In this document: positions 1 to 10,924 of the stretch, one piece after another
Layout of the letters: the number at the start of each line of letters is the position of its first letter
Numbering within the stretch: the first letter of the stretch is position 1
DNA from: Edwardsiella tarda ATCC 15947 = NBRC 105688
GTDB lineage: Bacteria; Pseudomonadota; Gammaproteobacteria; Enterobacterales; Enterobacteriaceae
Assembly (NCBI RefSeq): GCF_003113495.2
Contig: NZ_CP084506.1
Coordinates: 1,736,001 to 1,800,000 of the forward strand
Length of the DNA stretch: 64,000 nt
Direction of reading: 5' to 3'
The notes under the pieces: generated by a model
The model's database searches: none
Seen by the model: only the letters and a program-made list of their open reading frames with translations
Told to the model about the DNA's origin: nothing
Made by a program: the position numbers and the translations under genes

Positions 1-874
1 GTTGGGTACGCGCCTGGCTTAACACGATCTCGCTTTGGGTGATCAGGTTGGTGATGGGGGTACGCATCTCATGGGCAATGTCGGCAGAGAAGTTTGCCTG
101 GCGGGTAAAAACATCCTCGATGCGGGCGAGCATCTGGTTGAAGGAGAGGACGAGTTGTTGCAGCTCGATCGGCACCGCGCCCGGTTCGAGGCGGGTATCG
201 AGGTTCTTTGCGGTGATGCTCTTGATCGTGCCGCTGAGTTGGCGTAGCGGTTGGTGTCCGTTGTACACGGCGAGCAGCACGATGAAAATGATCAGCAGGC
301 TGATAAAGGCCGCGCAGATCATCAGATCCCGCTTTAGCTGGTCGAGATAGTGCAGGTGTACGTTGATCGAGAGGGCAATCAACAGGGTGTAGGGGGCCTG
401 TGGATCGCCCGCCGGGTAGACGGTGCTGGCGATCAGACGGTACGCCTCGGGGTGCGCCGCATCGTGCGGGGACGCGTGCCGGGTATTCGACCAGCGGAAG
501 ACTTGGCCGCTTTGTAGGTAATGCGGCAAGGCGGGTAATTGCCAGACGGCGTTGAGGTGGGCGGCGGAGTCTGAGCGGTAGAGGAAGCGCTGGTCATCGG
601 CGCGGATCGCGACGCTGATGTTCTGATAGCCAGCCAGTACGCGGTTCAGCATCTCCTGGCGAGGGACGTCGGGACGGGGTGGCTCTTGCAAGACGCGCAG
701 GATGCTGCTGCGCACCTGTTGGAGCGTGCCGTTATCCAGCTCGGCGAAGTGACGCTCGACGGAGTAGATCATGATCCAGGTGAACACGGCGAAGGCGAGA
801 CTGGTTGCCAGGGAGATGGTCAGGGTCAGGCGTGCCGCCAGCGAGATGGGGCGTCGTAGGGGGTTACGGCTCAT
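1..874 (-). CDS. cusS: Cu/Ag-sensing histidine kinase CusS, partial (3' end beyond window)
   Basis: This is the inner-membrane sensor kinase that responds to periplasmic Cu(I)/Ag(I) and phosphorylates CusR. Reading the minus strand from an ATG at 874 gives an N-terminal membrane segment, a periplasmic sensor region, a second membrane segment and a HAMP-like linker. The phosphoacceptor motif follows as [12 protein letters not shown], with the His near residue 268 (codon 71-73). The ATP-binding domain lies beyond position 1, so the gene is truncated by the window and not by mutation. The start overlaps the cusR stop by 11 bases, which suggests translational coupling in a cusRS operon. The frame is open from 874 to the window edge. 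Identification rests on the H-box plus linkage to cusR and cusCFBA. Confidence 0.93.
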   Translation of the reverse strand, partial: MSRNPLRRPISLAARLTLTISLATSLAFAVFTWIMIYSVERHFAELDNGTLQQVRSSILRVLQEPPRPDVPRQEMLNRVLAGYQNISVAIRADDQRFLYRSDSAAHLNAVWQLPALPHYLQSGQVFRWSNTRHASPHDAAHPEAYRLIASTVYPAGDPQAPYTLLIALSINVHLHYLDQLKRDLMICAAFISLLIIFIVLLAVYNGHQPLRQLSGTIKSITAKNLDTRLEPGAVPIELQQLVLSFNQMLARIEDVFTRQANFSADIAHEMRTPITNLITQSEIVLSQARTQ

Positions 875-1547
875 CGGGCACCTCAAGCATGTAGCCTACA
901 CCGCGCACCGTCTGGATCAGCTTAGGCTCGAAGTCGAGATCGATTTTGGCGCGCAGGCGCTTGACGGCCACATCGATGGCATTGGTATCGCTGTCGAAGT
1001 TCATGTCCCAGACCTGGGAGGCGATCAACGAGCGGGGCAGAACCTCCCCCTGATGGCGGATGAAAAACTCCAGCAGGGTGAACTCCTTACCGGTCAGGGT
1101 GAGACGCTTGCCGCTACGTGTCACCTTCCGCGAGAGGAGATCGAGGGTGAGATCGGCCACCTGAAACTGACGCTCCGGTATGTGGCTGTTGCCGCGACGC
1201 AACAGGGTTCTCACCCGAGCCAGGAGTTCGGCGAAGGCAAAGGGCTTGACCAGATAATCGTCGGCCCCGAGTTCTAATCCCTTCACCCGTTGCTCGATGG
1301 TACCCAGGGCGCTGAGCAGTAGGATCGGCACCCCTTGGTTGGCGTTGCGCAGCATGCGCACCACATCCCAGCCATTGACGTCGGGCAGCAGGATGTCGAG
1401 GATGATCAGATCATAGCCAGCAGTCATCGCCAAATGATATCCCGTCAAACCGTTGTCGGTGAGATCGACGACAAATCCCGCCTCGGTTAACCCTTTACTC
1501 AGGTATTTCCCGGTTTTTACCTCATCTTCGACGATCAGTATCTTCAC
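864..1547 (-). CDS. cusR: Copper/silver response regulator CusR
   Basis: OmpR/PhoB-type response regulator that activates cusCFBA when phosphorylated by CusS. It has a receiver domain (about 1-115) with acidic residues in IVEDE, the phosphoacceptor Asp51 in [10 protein letters not shown] and Lys in LVKPF. A winged-helix DNA-binding domain follows, ending in the typical [14 protein letters not shown] wing. I chose the GTG at 1547: a GGAG lies six bases upstream, and the resulting 227 residues equal the family length. The longer upstream ATG frame would add unconserved residues. The 3' end overlaps cusS. A CusR operator lies in the divergent intergenic region. Confidence 0.95.
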   Translation of the reverse strand: MKILIVEDEVKTGKYLSKGLTEAGFVVDLTDNGLTGYHLAMTAGYDLIILDILLPDVNGWDVVRMLRNANQGVPILLLSALGTIEQRVKGLELGADDYLVKPFAFAELLARVRTLLRRGNSHIPERQFQVADLTLDLLSRKVTRSGKRLTLTGKEFTLLEFFIRHQGEVLPRSLIASQVWDMNFDSDTNAIDVAVKRLRAKIDLDFEPKLIQTVRGVGYMLEVPDEP

Positions 1548-1616
1548 CCTATGCTCCGTTATCTCGTGACGTCTCGGCCATTGTAGGGCGCACGCGAGTG
1601 AGATCAATCGATGAAC

Positions 1617-1644
1617 GGGAAAATGACAGCTTTGTCATTTTCCC
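1617..1644. promoter_or_regulatory. CusR operator (Cus box) between cusRS and cusCFBA
   Basis: An inverted repeat with perfect 12-base arms (GGGAAAATGACA and its complement) separated by GCTT. The core matches the known CusR box, AAAATGACA-N4-TGTCATTTT, almost exactly. It lies 70 bases upstream of the cusR GTG and about 95 bases upstream of the chosen cusC ATG, so it can serve both directions. The longest cusC reading frame would start inside this palindrome, which argues for the downstream cusC start. Confidence 0.9.
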
Positions 1645-1739
1645 GTCACCGGACAAAGCGTATGGGTTTGTTAAGGTTGCCCACATCCTTTGGCGGCCTG
1701 ATGGGGCCCCTTCATCGACGTGTTTGGGCTATCAGCGTT

Positions 1740-3122
1740 ATGGTTAAGATAAAGCAATTAGGCGTCAGTATGGTATTGGCCCTGACGGGGTGCGTCTCCC
1801 TCGCGCCAGAGTATCAGCGCCCGCCATCCCCGGTAGCGGCACGGTTCTCCTCGTCGCAGGCGGCCAGTGTCGAGGCGCCATCGCACTACCAGGATCACGG
1901 CTGGCGCCAATTCTTTCACGAGACGCAGGTTCAGCGGCTGATCGAGCAGGCATTGCGCAACAATCGTGACCTGCGCCAGGCGGTGCTCAATGTGCGTCTG
2001 GCGCGTACGCAACTGGCGTTGCAGCAGGCGGAGCGTTATCCCCAACTCGATGCCAGCGCGCAGGCCAACTACCGAGATCCGTTTGCGGGGGGCGCGAGTA
2101 GCCGGGAGTATCAACTGGGCGGGGCGTTGGGGTTTGAGCTGGATCTGTTCGGTCGGTTGCAGTCGATGAGCGAGCAGGAGCGGCAGAATTTTCTCGCGAG
2201 CCAGCAGGCGCAACGCGCGGTGCAGATCCTGGTGGTCGCCAACGTCGCCCAGGCCTATTTTACTCAGCAACTGGCTTATGCTCAGTTGCGTATCGCCGAA
2301 GAGACGTTGCAAAACTATCGTCAGTCCTACTCCCTGATCGAACAACAGGTGCGGGCGGGCAGTAACAACCTGCTGGCGTTGGAGCAGGCTCGCGGACAGA
2401 TCGAGAGTACTCAGGCGACGCTGGCACGGCGCGAGGGGGAGCTGGCACAGGCCAACCATGCCATCCAACGCCTGGTCGGTGTGTATGGCGATCTGCCCGG
2501 CGATCAGGAGGGCTTAGCGCGCGGCGTTGAGCCGCTGGCGCTGCCGGTGCCGCTGCCGTCGACGATCCTGTTGCAACGCCCCGACATTATGGAGGCGGAG
2601 CATCTGCTGCAAGCGGCGGATGCCAATATCGGCGCGGCGCGCGCCGCCTTCTTTCCCTCGATCTCGCTGAGTGGTGGTGTGAACAGCAGTGGCTCTGATT
2701 TAGCCGGGCTATTTAGTGCCGCCGGGGGGATGTGGAGCTTCGTGCCCAAGGTAACCCTGCCGATCTTTAATGGCGGGCGCAATCGCGCCAATCTGCAACT
2801 CGCCGAATTACGTCAGCAACAATCCATCGTGAACTATGAAAACAAGATCCAGGCAGCGTTTAAGGAGGTGGATGATGCCCTCTCGACACGCGATAGCCTC
2901 GCCGATCAACTCATGGCGCAACAACGTTACCTCGACGCCCTCCAGGCTACCTTGCAGCGCGCCCGTGGCTTATATGCGCATGGCGCGCTGAGTTATCTCG
3001 AGGTGTTGGATGCCGAGCGCGCGTTATTTACGACGCGACAGACGCTGCTCGATCTGCGCTATGCACAACAAGCGAATGAAATAACCCTTTTCGCCGCGTT
3101 AGGCGGTGGCTGGCAGGCATAA
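1740..3122 (+). CDS. cusC: Outer membrane Cu/Ag efflux channel CusC
   Basis: TolC-type outer membrane factor of the CusCBA tripartite pump, forming the trimeric exit duct for Cu(I)/Ag(I). The chosen ATG gives 460 residues with a lipoprotein signal ending in the lipobox LTGC (Cys18). Two OEP-type repeats rich in long helices follow, with the family motif LLQRPDI near the middle and a C-terminal half containing ALGGGWQ. An upstream in-frame ATG at 1611 would run through the CusR box and was rejected. It is the first gene of cusCFBA, with cusF starting about 30 bases after its stop. Confidence 0.93.
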   Translation: MVKIKQLGVSMVLALTGCVSLAPEYQRPPSPVAARFSSSQAASVEAPSHYQDHGWRQFFHETQVQRLIEQALRNNRDLRQAVLNVRLARTQLALQQAERYPQLDASAQANYRDPFAGGASSREYQLGGALGFELDLFGRLQSMSEQERQNFLASQQAQRAVQILVVANVAQAYFTQQLAYAQLRIAEETLQNYRQSYSLIEQQVRAGSNNLLALEQARGQIESTQATLARREGELAQANHAIQRLVGVYGDLPGDQEGLARGVEPLALPVPLPSTILLQRPDIMEAEHLLQAADANIGAARAAFFPSISLSGGVNSSGSDLAGLFSAAGGMWSFVPKVTLPIFNGGRNRANLQLAELRQQQSIVNYENKIQAAFKEVDDALSTRDSLADQLMAQQRYLDALQATLQRARGLYAHGALSYLEVLDAERALFTTRQTLLDLRYAQQANEITLFAALGGGWQA

Positions 3123-3153
3123 CGCCTGCCCTTAATCCAATGGAGTGAACCTT

Positions 3154-3501
3154 ATGAAAACGGCAATCAACCTGGCTTTATGCACGCTATTCATCATGGC
3201 GGGTAGCGTCCCGGCGCTGGCGGCGGAGCGTGCTCATCAACACGCTCAGCCGGCGGCCAGTGATCAGGCGCAAGCCCCACAGATCACGACGCGTGGAGAG
3301 GTGAAAGCGATCGATCTGGCGGCGAAGAAGATCACCCTCAGCCACCCGGCGATCCCCGAGCTAGCGTGGCCAGCGATGACGATGCGCTTTACCTTCAGCG
3401 AGGCGAGCCAAGTGGCGGGGATAAAACCGGGCGATCAGGTGACGTTCTCGTTCGTTCAGCAAGGCACGACCGCCCGGCTGGTCACGATTCACCCCCTCTG
3501 A
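3154..3501 (+). CDS. cusF: Periplasmic Cu(I)/Ag(I) metallochaperone CusF
   Basis: Small periplasmic chaperone that carries Cu(I)/Ag(I) to CusB. The 115-residue product has a signal peptide (cleavage probably after ALA, near residue 23), a His-containing mature N-terminus and an OB-fold. The known metal site is intact: His64, Trp72, Met75 and Met77 in the WPAMTMRF segment. I chose ATG 3154 because GGAG lies eight bases upstream; an in-frame GTG at 3145 overlaps that Shine-Dalgarno. It sits between cusC and cusB, as in E. coli. Confidence 0.93.
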   Translation: MKTAINLALCTLFIMAGSVPALAAERAHQHAQPAASDQAQAPQITTRGEVKAIDLAAKKITLSHPAIPELAWPAMTMRFTFSEASQVAGIKPGDQVTFSFVQQGTTARLVTIHPL

Positions 3502-3607
3502 TCGGGTGATCTCTCCGATGAAATTTATGCCGGTTATTTCTTAAGCCATCACCGGCTGCTCGACTCTACGTCCGTCGTGAATGACCGGCTAGCGAATGGG
3601 GATTGTC

Positions 3608-4912
3608 ATGCCCGCTCTACACATAAAATATGCCACAGCGCTTGCCTGTGGCTTAATTCTGGGAGGGCTGATCAGCGTCGGCCTGTATGCTTATCTGACG
3701 CCGTCAGCCTCGACGGCCTCGGCTCCCGCCGAACGCCGCGTCCTGTTTTGGTATGATCCGATGAAACCCGATGTCAAATTCGACCAGCCGGGTCCATCCC
3801 CCTTTATGGACATGGATCTGGTGCCGAAATACGCCGATGAGGGGGCGGAACAGGATCAGGCGGCAGGGATACGCATCGATCCCGCCCAACAACAGAACCT
3901 GGGCTTAAAGACGGTCACGGTACGCCAAGGGCGATTACGCGACAGCATCACCTTGCCCGCGACCATCGGCTTTAACGAATACCAATATGTGATCGTGCAG
4001 GCGCGCGCGGAGGGCTTTGTCGAAAAGGTCTATCCGTTGACCAACGGCGATCGGATCACGCGGGGCACGCCACTGGTCGACATGACTATTCCCGCCTGGG
4101 TTGAGGCACAGAGCGAATATCTACTCCTCACTCAGGGTGCGAGCCAAGAGGCGCAGCGCCAGGGGGTACTGGAGCGCCTGCGTCTAAGCGGGATGCCGGA
4201 GGCAGACATCCAGCGTCTGCGTACCACGCGTCGCATCCAGACCCGTTTCACCCTGCGTGCACCGATCGACGGGGTGATCACCGCCTTCGATCTGCGCGCC
4301 GGAATGAACTTCTCCAAGGATAAGGTGGTCGCCCAGATCCAGGGCATCGATCCGGTCTGGGTCACTGCCGCACTGCCTGAGACGATGGCGGCGCAGTTGA
4401 ATGCGGACAGCCGCTTCGAGCTGACGGTGCCCGCCTATCCTCAGCAGCGCTTTTCGCTACTCGACTGGCGCACGCTGCCCCGCGCCGATGCGACGACACG
4501 CACCCTACAGATCCGTCTCTCGCTGGCGAATCCCGACGGTCGGCTGAGACCCGGGATGAACGCCACGCTACGCCTCGAGACGCAGAGCCCGCCGATGTTA
4601 TTGATCCCCGCCCAGGCGATCGTCGATAACGGCGCCGAGCAGCATGTGATCACCGTGACGCCGGAGGGGCGCTTCCTGCCGAAGCGCGTCACGGTGGCGC
4701 AAGAGGCGCAGCAGCAGGCAGCCATCGCCGCCGGGTTGACGGAGGGCGAGTCGGTGGTGACCAATGGCCTGTTCCTGATCGACTCGGAGGCTAGCATTAG
4801 CGGCGCGTTGGCGCGTATGCGCCAGGCGAATGAAGGGGAGGCGCCATCGTCATCTGCCCGTACGGGTTCGTCTACGGCGTCTCACGAGCAGGGAGGAGTG
4901 GGTCATGATTGA
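3608..4912 (+). CDS. cusB: Cu/Ag efflux periplasmic adaptor CusB
   Basis: Membrane-fusion protein linking CusA to CusC and receiving metal from CusF. It has an N-terminal membrane anchor, then the heavy-metal-binding stretch with FWYDPMKPD and PFMDMDLVP. That stretch supplies the N-terminal Met ligands typical of CusB. Barrel-sandwich, helical hairpin and beta-barrel domains follow. Length is 434 residues from ATG 3608; an in-frame ATG at 3596 is an alternative. The C-terminal tail is Ser/Thr/Gly rich and ends in GVGHD. Its stop overlaps the cusA start by eight bases. Confidence 0.93.
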   Translation: MPALHIKYATALACGLILGGLISVGLYAYLTPSASTASAPAERRVLFWYDPMKPDVKFDQPGPSPFMDMDLVPKYADEGAEQDQAAGIRIDPAQQQNLGLKTVTVRQGRLRDSITLPATIGFNEYQYVIVQARAEGFVEKVYPLTNGDRITRGTPLVDMTIPAWVEAQSEYLLLTQGASQEAQRQGVLERLRLSGMPEADIQRLRTTRRIQTRFTLRAPIDGVITAFDLRAGMNFSKDKVVAQIQGIDPVWVTAALPETMAAQLNADSRFELTVPAYPQQRFSLLDWRTLPRADATTRTLQIRLSLANPDGRLRPGMNATLRLETQSPPMLLIPAQAIVDNGAEQHVITVTPEGRFLPKRVTVAQEAQQQAAIAAGLTEGESVVTNGLFLIDSEASISGALARMRQANEGEAPSSSARTGSSTASHEQGGVGHD

Positions 4913-7900
4913 ATGGATCATTCGCCGCTCGGTGGCCAACCGTTTCCTGGTGATGATGGGAGTGCTGTTCCTTAGCCTCTGGGGCGCGTGGACCATCGCC
5001 AACACGCCGGTGGATGCGTTACCCGACCTCTCCGATGTGCAAGTGATTATCAAGACCAGCTACCCCGGGCAGGCACCACAGTTGGTGGAGGATCAGGTGA
5101 CCTATCCGCTGACCACCACCATGTTGTCGGTGCCGGGGGCCAAGACGGTGCGCGGTTTCTCCCAGTTCGGCACCTCCTATGTCTATGTCATCTTCGCCGA
5201 TGGCACCGACCTCTATTGGGCGCGTTCGCGGGTGCTGGAGTATTTGAATCAGGTACAGGGTAAGCTCCCGGCGGGGGTGAGCGCGGAGATCGGACCCGAT
5301 GCCACCGGCGTCGGTTGGATTTTCGAGTATGCGCTGCTGGATAGGAGCGGACGGCACGATCTGGCCGAGCTACGCTCACTCCAGGATTGGTTTCTAAAGT
5401 ATGAGTTGAAGACTATTCCTAACGTCTCGGAGGTGGCCTCGGTCGGCGGGGTGGTGAAACAGTATCAGATCCAGGTCGACCCGTTGAAGCTGACACAGTA
5501 TGGCATCAGCCTGGCGGCGGTGAAGCAGGCCGTCGGGGCATCCAATCAGGAGGCGGGCGGCGCGTCGCTGGAGCTGGGCGAGGCGGAGTATATGGTACGC
5601 GCCAACGGCTATCTGCGCACCCTCGACGACTTTAACCACATCGTTCTGAAGAGCGACCAGCAGGGCGTGCCGATCACCCTGCACGATGTCGCTCGCGTCC
5701 AGATTGGGCCGGAGATGCGTCGGGGGATCGCCGAGCTGGATGGCGAGGGTGAGGTGGCCGGGGGCGTGGTGATCCTGCGTTCGGGCGAGAACGCGCGCCA
5801 GGTGATCAGTGCGGTGAAGGCGAAGCTCGCCACGCTACAAAGCAGCCTACCACCCGGCGTGGAGGTGGTGACGACCTATGACCGCAGCCAACTGATCGAT
5901 CGGGCGATCGACAACCTGAGCCTCAAACTGCTGGAGGAGTTTATCGTGGTGGCGCTGGTCTGCGCCCTGTTCCTCTGGCATGTGCGTTCGGCGCTGGTGG
6001 CCATCGTCTCCTTGCCGCTGGGGCTGTGCATCGCCTTTATCATCATGCGCTATCAGGGGATTAACGCCAACATCATGTCATTGGGCGGCATCGCCATCGC
6101 GGTAGGGGCGATGGTCGATGCGGCGATCGTGATGATCGAGAACGCCCATAAACGCCTGGAGGAGTGGGCGCATCGTCATCCCGACAGCCCTATCGACAAC
6201 GCGACGCGCTGGCGGGTGATCACGGATGCGGCGGTCGAGGTGGGGCCGGCCTTGTTCATCAGCCTGCTGATCATCACGCTCTCATTTATCCCCATCTTTA
6301 CCCTCGAGGGGCAGGAGGGGCGGCTGTTCGGTCCATTAGCGTTCACCAAGACCTACGCCATGGCCGGGGCGGCGGCGTTGGCTATCGTCGTGATCCCCAT
6401 CCTGATGGGGTTCTGGATCCGTGGCAACATCCCACCAGAGAGTCGTAATCCACTGAATCGCTTTCTGATCAGGATCTATCATCCACTGTTACTCGCCGTG
6501 CTGCGTTGGCCGCGACTCACCCTGCTGGTGGCGGCGTTGTCCATCGTGACGGTGATCTGGCCGTTGCAGCGTATCGGCGGCGAGTTTCTGCCGACCATCA
6601 ACGAAGGCGATCTGTTGTACATGCCCTCGACGCTACCGGGGATCTCGCCCGCCCTGGCGGCGCAACTGTTGCAGACCACGGACAAACTGATCAAGCAGGT
6701 GCCAGAGGTGGCCAGTGTCTTTGGTAAGAGCGGCAAGGCGGAGACGGCGACTGACTCGGCGCCGTTGGAGATGATCGAGACCACCATTCAGTTGAAACCG
6801 CAGGATCAGTGGCGTCCAGGGATGACGATGGACAAGATCATCGCCGAACTTGACGCCACGGTACGTCTGCCGGGGTTGGCGAACCTGTGGGTTCCGCCGA
6901 TCCGCAACCGCATCGACATGCTCTCGACCGGGATCAAGAGTCCGATCGGCATCAAGGTATCGGGTACCGTGCTGGGCGACATCGACGTCACGGCCCAGCG
7001 TATCGAGGCGGTGGCGAAGGGGGTACCCGGCGTGGTCTCGGCGCTGGCGGAGCGCCTGGAGGGGGGGCGTTACCTCGACATTCAGATCCAGCGCCAGAAG
7101 GCGGCGCGCTACGGCATGACGGTCGCCGATGTGCAGCTATTCGTCTCCTCCGCCATCGGCGGGGCGATGGTCGGAGAGACCGTCGAGGGGGTGGCGCGTT
7201 ATCCCATCACGCTACGTTACCCTCAGGCCTGGCGAGAGTCGCCCGAGGCGCTACGCCAATTACCGATCCTGACGCCGTTACAGCAGCAGATCACCCTGGG
7301 CGACGTGGCGGAGGTGCGCGTGGCCTCTGGGCCTTCGATGCTGAAGACCGAGAATGCGCGTCCGGCCAGCTGGATCTACATTGATGCGCGTGGCCGCGAT
7401 ATGGTGTCGGTGGTTGAGGATCTGAAGACGGCGATCCGGCAGCAGGTCACCCTGGCACCGGGCACCAGCGTCAGCTTCTCCGGCCAATTCGAACTGCTGG
7501 AGCATGCCAATCGCAAGCTGATGCTGATGGTGCCGATGACGCTGGTGATCATCTTCATCCTGCTCTATCTGGCTTTCCGGCGGGTCGAAGAGGCACTGCT
7601 GATCCTGATGAGCCTGCCCTTCGCCCTGGTAGGGGGCATCTGGTTCCTCTACTGGCAGGGCTTTCATCTGTCGGTCGCCACCGGTACCGGCTTCATCGCC
7701 CTGGCCGGTGTGGCCGCCGAGTTTGGCGTGGTGATGTTGATGTATTTACGCCAGGCTATCGAGCAAGATCCGGCGTTATGCCAGCGTGAACGTTTTACCC
7801 CGGCGGCGTTGGATGAGGCGTTGTATCATGGTGCGGTGCTGCGGGTACGCCCCAAGGCGATGACCGTGGCGGTGATCATCGCCGGTCTGCTGCCGATCCT

Positions 7901-8063
7901 GTGGGGAAGCGGCGCCGGCTCGGAGGTGATGAGCCGTATCGCTGCGCCGATGATCGGTGGGATGATCACCGCGCCGCTGCTATCGCTGTTTATCATCCCG
8001 GCGGCCTATAAGCTGATCTGGTTGCATCGTCAACGCCGCGCTCTGCATCGGGTGACTCGCTAA
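4905..8063 (+). CDS. cusA: Cu/Ag efflux RND transporter CusA
   Basis: Proton-driven inner-membrane RND pump of the heavy-metal (HME) class, about 1052 residues, moving Cu(I)/Ag(I) out through CusB-CusC. It begins [14 protein letters not shown] and has twelve predicted membrane segments, with two large periplasmic loops. The TM4 motif [21 protein letters not shown] carries the charged relay residues of the HME family. The periplasmic segment [14 protein letters not shown] holds one of the known metal-relay Met positions. ATG 4905 follows GGGAGGAG and overlaps cusB, so translation is coupled. It is last in the operon; the next gene is convergent. Confidence 0.95.
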   Translation: MIEWIIRRSVANRFLVMMGVLFLSLWGAWTIANTPVDALPDLSDVQVIIKTSYPGQAPQLVEDQVTYPLTTTMLSVPGAKTVRGFSQFGTSYVYVIFADGTDLYWARSRVLEYLNQVQGKLPAGVSAEIGPDATGVGWIFEYALLDRSGRHDLAELRSLQDWFLKYELKTIPNVSEVASVGGVVKQYQIQVDPLKLTQYGISLAAVKQAVGASNQEAGGASLELGEAEYMVRANGYLRTLDDFNHIVLKSDQQGVPITLHDVARVQIGPEMRRGIAELDGEGEVAGGVVILRSGENARQVISAVKAKLATLQSSLPPGVEVVTTYDRSQLIDRAIDNLSLKLLEEFIVVALVCALFLWHVRSALVAIVSLPLGLCIAFIIMRYQGINANIMSLGGIAIAVGAMVDAAIVMIENAHKRLEEWAHRHPDSPIDNATRWRVITDAAVEVGPALFISLLIITLSFIPIFTLEGQEGRLFGPLAFTKTYAMAGAAALAIVVIPILMGFWIRGNIPPESRNPLNRFLIRIYHPLLLAVLRWPRLTLLVAALSIVTVIWPLQRIGGEFLPTINEGDLLYMPSTLPGISPALAAQLLQTTDKLIKQVPEVASVFGKSGKAETATDSAPLEMIETTIQLKPQDQWRPGMTMDKIIAELDATVRLPGLANLWVPPIRNRIDMLSTGIKSPIGIKVSGTVLGDIDVTAQRIEAVAKGVPGVVSALAERLEGGRYLDIQIQRQKAARYGMTVADVQLFVSSAIGGAMVGETVEGVARYPITLRYPQAWRESPEALRQLPILTPLQQQITLGDVAEVRVASGPSMLKTENARPASWIYIDARGRDMVSVVEDLKTAIRQQVTLAPGTSVSFSGQFELLEHANRKLMLMVPMTLVIIFILLYLAFRRVEEALLILMSLPFALVGGIWFLYWQGFHLSVATGTGFIALAGVAAEFGVVMLMYLRQAIEQDPALCQRERFTPAALDEALYHGAVLRVRPKAMTVAVIIAGLLPILWGSGAGSEVMSRIAAPMIGGMITAPLLSLFIIPAAYKLIWLHRQRRALHRVTR

Positions 8064-8076
8064 ACGCAGGAGAGCG

Positions 8077-8104
8077 GGCGGCCCATCCTGGGTGTGCCGC
8101 CCGT
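8077..8104. terminator. Hairpin between convergent cusA and cfa
   Basis: An eight-base GC stem (CGGGCGGC pairing with GCCGCCCG) with a loop of about 13 bases lies between the ends of cusA and the cfa pseudogene. There is no T-run on either side, so it is a weak intrinsic terminator candidate at best. Confidence 0.3.
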
Positions 8105-8121
8105 CTGGCCCCTGATGCCCT

Positions 8122-9274
8122 TTAGCGCGCGACCCGTATCCCCCCGGCGATCCCTTGTGGGGAGAACAGAACCTGCCAGAGTTGGATATCGCGGGCACGG
8201 AACGCACCGGCGCAGGCGCACAGATAGTAGTTGAACATACGGAAGAAGCGTTCGGAGTAGCGTTCTTGTAGCGTCGGCCAGGCGGCGAGGAAGCGTTGTT
8301 GCCAAGCCATCAGGGTGCGGTCGTAGTCGGCACCGATGTTATGCCAATCCTCCATCACGAAGTACGGTTCGCTGGCCTGGGCGATATGGCGCTGCGAGGG
8401 GAGGCATCCGTTGGGGAAAATATACTTATTGATCCAGGGATCGACATCCGGCGTGGTGTGGTTCGCGCCGATGGTATGCAGCAGAAAGAGCCCATCATCC
8501 TTAAGATTGCGCCGAGCGACGGCGAAATAGGTGGCGTAGTTCTTTGGACCAACGTGTTCGAACATGCCGACGGAGACGATCCGATCGTAGCGCGCGTTCA
8601 GATCGCGGTAGTCTTGCAACAGGATGCGCACATCCAACCCGTGGCAGCGTTCGACTGCCAGCTTCTGCTGTTCGGCCGAGATGGTTACCCCATCGACCCG
8701 AACCCCATAGTGGCGGGCGGCGTAGGCCGCCAATCCCCCCCCAGCCACAGCCGATGTCCAGTAAGGTCATGCCGGGACGCAATTGGAGTTTCTCACAGAT
8801 CAAGCGCAGCTTATCTTGTTGCGCCTGTTCCAGGGTCTCGGCCTGTTTCCAGTAGGCGCAGGAGTATTGCATATAGGGGTCGAGCATCAGGCTGAAGAGA
8901 TCGTTGCCCAGATCGTAGTGTTCGCGTCCGACCATCCAGGCGCGGCGGCGGGACTGGAGATTGGTCAGGCGAGCGCTGGCGACGCGTAGGGTGTCGCGCC
9001 AGTGATGCGGCAGTTGGCGCTCCAGGCCGGCGCGTAATACCTGATGAAAGAAGATATCTAATCGCTCGCATCGCCACCAGCCATCCATATAGCTTTCACC
9101 CAGGCCCAGCGATCCCTGTTGCAGTACCCGGCGGTAAAAGCCGGGATGGATAACCTGGATATCATAGGGTTGATCACCGTTGAGTGTGATACCGGCCCGT
9201 CCTAACATCTCGCTGGCGATGCGTTGCCAGCTATCATTCTGTTCGCTGACCTCTTCTACACATGATGAACTCAT
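8122..9274 (-). pseudogene. cfa: Cyclopropane-fatty-acyl-phospholipid synthase, frameshifted
   Basis: Cfa transfers a methylene group from S-adenosylmethionine to unsaturated membrane phospholipids and protects against acid. Two overlapping frames together cover the whole roughly 384-residue protein. One runs from ATG 9274 to the SAM motif [10 protein letters not shown]. The other resumes with [11 protein letters not shown] and continues through [12 protein letters not shown] to the conserved C-terminus LWQVLF. The break is a run of eight G on the coding strand (C-run at 8735-8742). Seven would restore WGGLAAY. As read, translation leaves frame inside the SAM-binding loop, so the product should be inactive. 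A one-base sequencing error or slippage (phase-variable) tract are alternatives. Synteny with punC-punR-purR is as in E. coli. Confidence 0.88.
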
Positions 9275-9509
9275 CGTTGCTCCCTAGCCAAATCTGACGA
9301 ACGGCGTGCCGAGGCGCACGTCGCGACCGCTACGAAAACTATGCCAACGGATGGGGCGTCTGCCCAATCAACACCATGAATCAGGGTGAAAAAGCGTCTC
9401 TGACGGCCCGATAGGGCTCAGGCTAATGTGATGCCATCCACAGAACACGCAAATGATAACGACCTGGAGGGAAGAAATATGAACCAGGTCATATCTCATC
9501 CAGTATAGG

Positions 9510-9551
9510 CTGCGGTGAAAAGCGGCTCAAGTGCCGTCTTTTTCACCGCAG
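9510..9551. terminator. Bidirectional terminator after punC
   Basis: A long hairpin: outer arms CTGCGGTGAAAA and TTTTCACCGCAG enclose an inner CGGC/GCCG stem. The inner stem is followed by a T-rich run in both directions. It lies 17 bases past the punC stop and upstream of cfa. Confidence 0.65.
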
Positions 9552-9567
9552 AAGGTGGGCGGGGTGA

Positions 9568-10785
9568 TTAATGGCGAGTGAGGGCGTGCTGGCCGCGTTG
9601 CTGTTCGCGGCGTTTCTCGAGCATGGTCGTGACACTGTCACTCTTGAGCCAGTAACCCAGGACTACCAGCGGGATCGTCGCGGCCATGATGGCGGTGGTC
9701 GCCAACAGTGGCAGGTGGATCAGCGCCGAAACCAGCAGGCTGGCCAGGAAGCAGACCCCCAGTTGTAGGGTGTTCTGCAAGGCTGCCGCCTTGCCGCTGT
9801 TATGCGGGAAGGGGGTCAGGGCACTGGCCACCACGATGGGGTAGATGGCACCGTTCATCATCGCCATGATGCAGAACGGGACCAGCAACGCCAGCAGGCC
9901 GGGTTGATAGCTGAGCGCCATCACCAGCATCGCCAGCATGCTCAGTGAATAGATCACCAACAACCAAGGCAACAGCAGGGATCCACCGATGCGGCTCAGC
10001 AGGGCGCGACAACCGTAGCCACCCAACAGGAAGGCGATAGTTTGCGGCACATAGCTCAGGCCGATATCGTTCGGGCTATAGCCCATCTCGCCGAGGATAA
10101 AGGGCGAGCCGGTCAGCCAGGCGAAGAAACCGGCGGAGCAGGCGGCGTAGATCAGCACGTTGCCGCTAAAAATATTGGAGCGCATCAGATGCAGGAAGCC
10201 GATGTTCGGCGCGCGGGTATTCGCGGCGGCGGCTCGATGCTCTTTTAGCCGCAGTGTGGGGATCAGCAGCAGCAGGGTGATCAGGAACAGCATGGCGAAG
10301 ATCGCCTGCCACTCGAAGTGGTTGAGTAACCAAGCGCCGAGCAGCGGGGCTAATGCCGGTGACAGGGCGACCAGCGGCATCACCGTGGCGAAGACGCGGT
10401 TGGCAACCCCTTTGCTGTAGCGGTCGATAACCAAGGCCTGCCAGGTGACGGCGGCGGAACAGACGCCGACCGCCTGCACGAAACGCAGTACCAGCAGCTG
10501 GCTGGTGTTCTCGATCCACAGCATGCCCAGACAGGCCAACGCAAACATGCTCAGGCCCAACACCAGCACCGGCTTGCGTCCGATGCGATCGGAGAGCGGT
10601 CCCCACAGCAGTTGTGCAAAGGCAAAACCGGCCAGGAAGATACTCAGACTGGCGCTGATGGCACCGGCGGAGGCGCCCAGATCCTGGCGCATCGCGCCGA
10701 AGGCGGGCAGATACATATCGGTGGCCAGGTATCCCAGCATACTGAGGCCGGCCAGATAGAACATGAAACCTGATTTACTTCTCAT
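9568..10785 (-). CDS. punC: Purine nucleoside MFS transporter PunC (YdhC)
   Basis: Twelve-TM major facilitator of the DHA1 (Bcr/CflA) type, 405 residues. It starts with [20 protein letters not shown], and TM1 carries the family motif ATDMYLPAF. The TM2-3 loop has the antiporter motif A as [14 protein letters not shown]4-5 contains [12 protein letters not shown]. coli PunC imports purine nucleosides such as adenosine under control of PunR. The gene is divergent from punR across 139 bases, which supports the same regulatory pairing here. Confidence 0.9.
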   Translation of the reverse strand: MRSKSGFMFYLAGLSMLGYLATDMYLPAFGAMRQDLGASAGAISASLSIFLAGFAFAQLLWGPLSDRIGRKPVLVLGLSMFALACLGMLWIENTSQLLVLRFVQAVGVCSAAVTWQALVIDRYSKGVANRVFATVMPLVALSPALAPLLGAWLLNHFEWQAIFAMLFLITLLLLIPTLRLKEHRAAAANTRAPNIGFLHLMRSNIFSGNVLIYAACSAGFFAWLTGSPFILGEMGYSPNDIGLSYVPQTIAFLLGGYGCRALLSRIGGSLLLPWLLVIYSLSMLAMLVMALSYQPGLLALLVPFCIMAMMNGAIYPIVVASALTPFPHNSGKAAALQNTLQLGVCFLASLLVSALIHLPLLATTAIMAATIPLVVLGYWLKSDSVTTMLEKRREQQRGQHALTRH

Positions 10786-10924
10786 TATTTTGACTCGTTA
10801 TGAATATTTTGCAGGCGGAGAATGTGACGGCTGAGAGTTTATTGGCTGGCATCGCGCTTGTGAAACGCTATTATTTGGCATTATGAGTGAAAAATTTTGA
10901 AAGCAGTGTGAGAGGGGGTTAGCT

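Noticed and set aside
1611..1739. N-terminal 43 codons of the longest cusC frame
   Set aside because: They overlap the CusR operator and promoter; a lipoprotein signal starts at 1740.
8122..8748. Downstream half of cfa as an independent methyltransferase gene
   Set aside because: It lacks the N-terminal domain and half of the SAM motif; it is the continuation of the frameshifted cfa.
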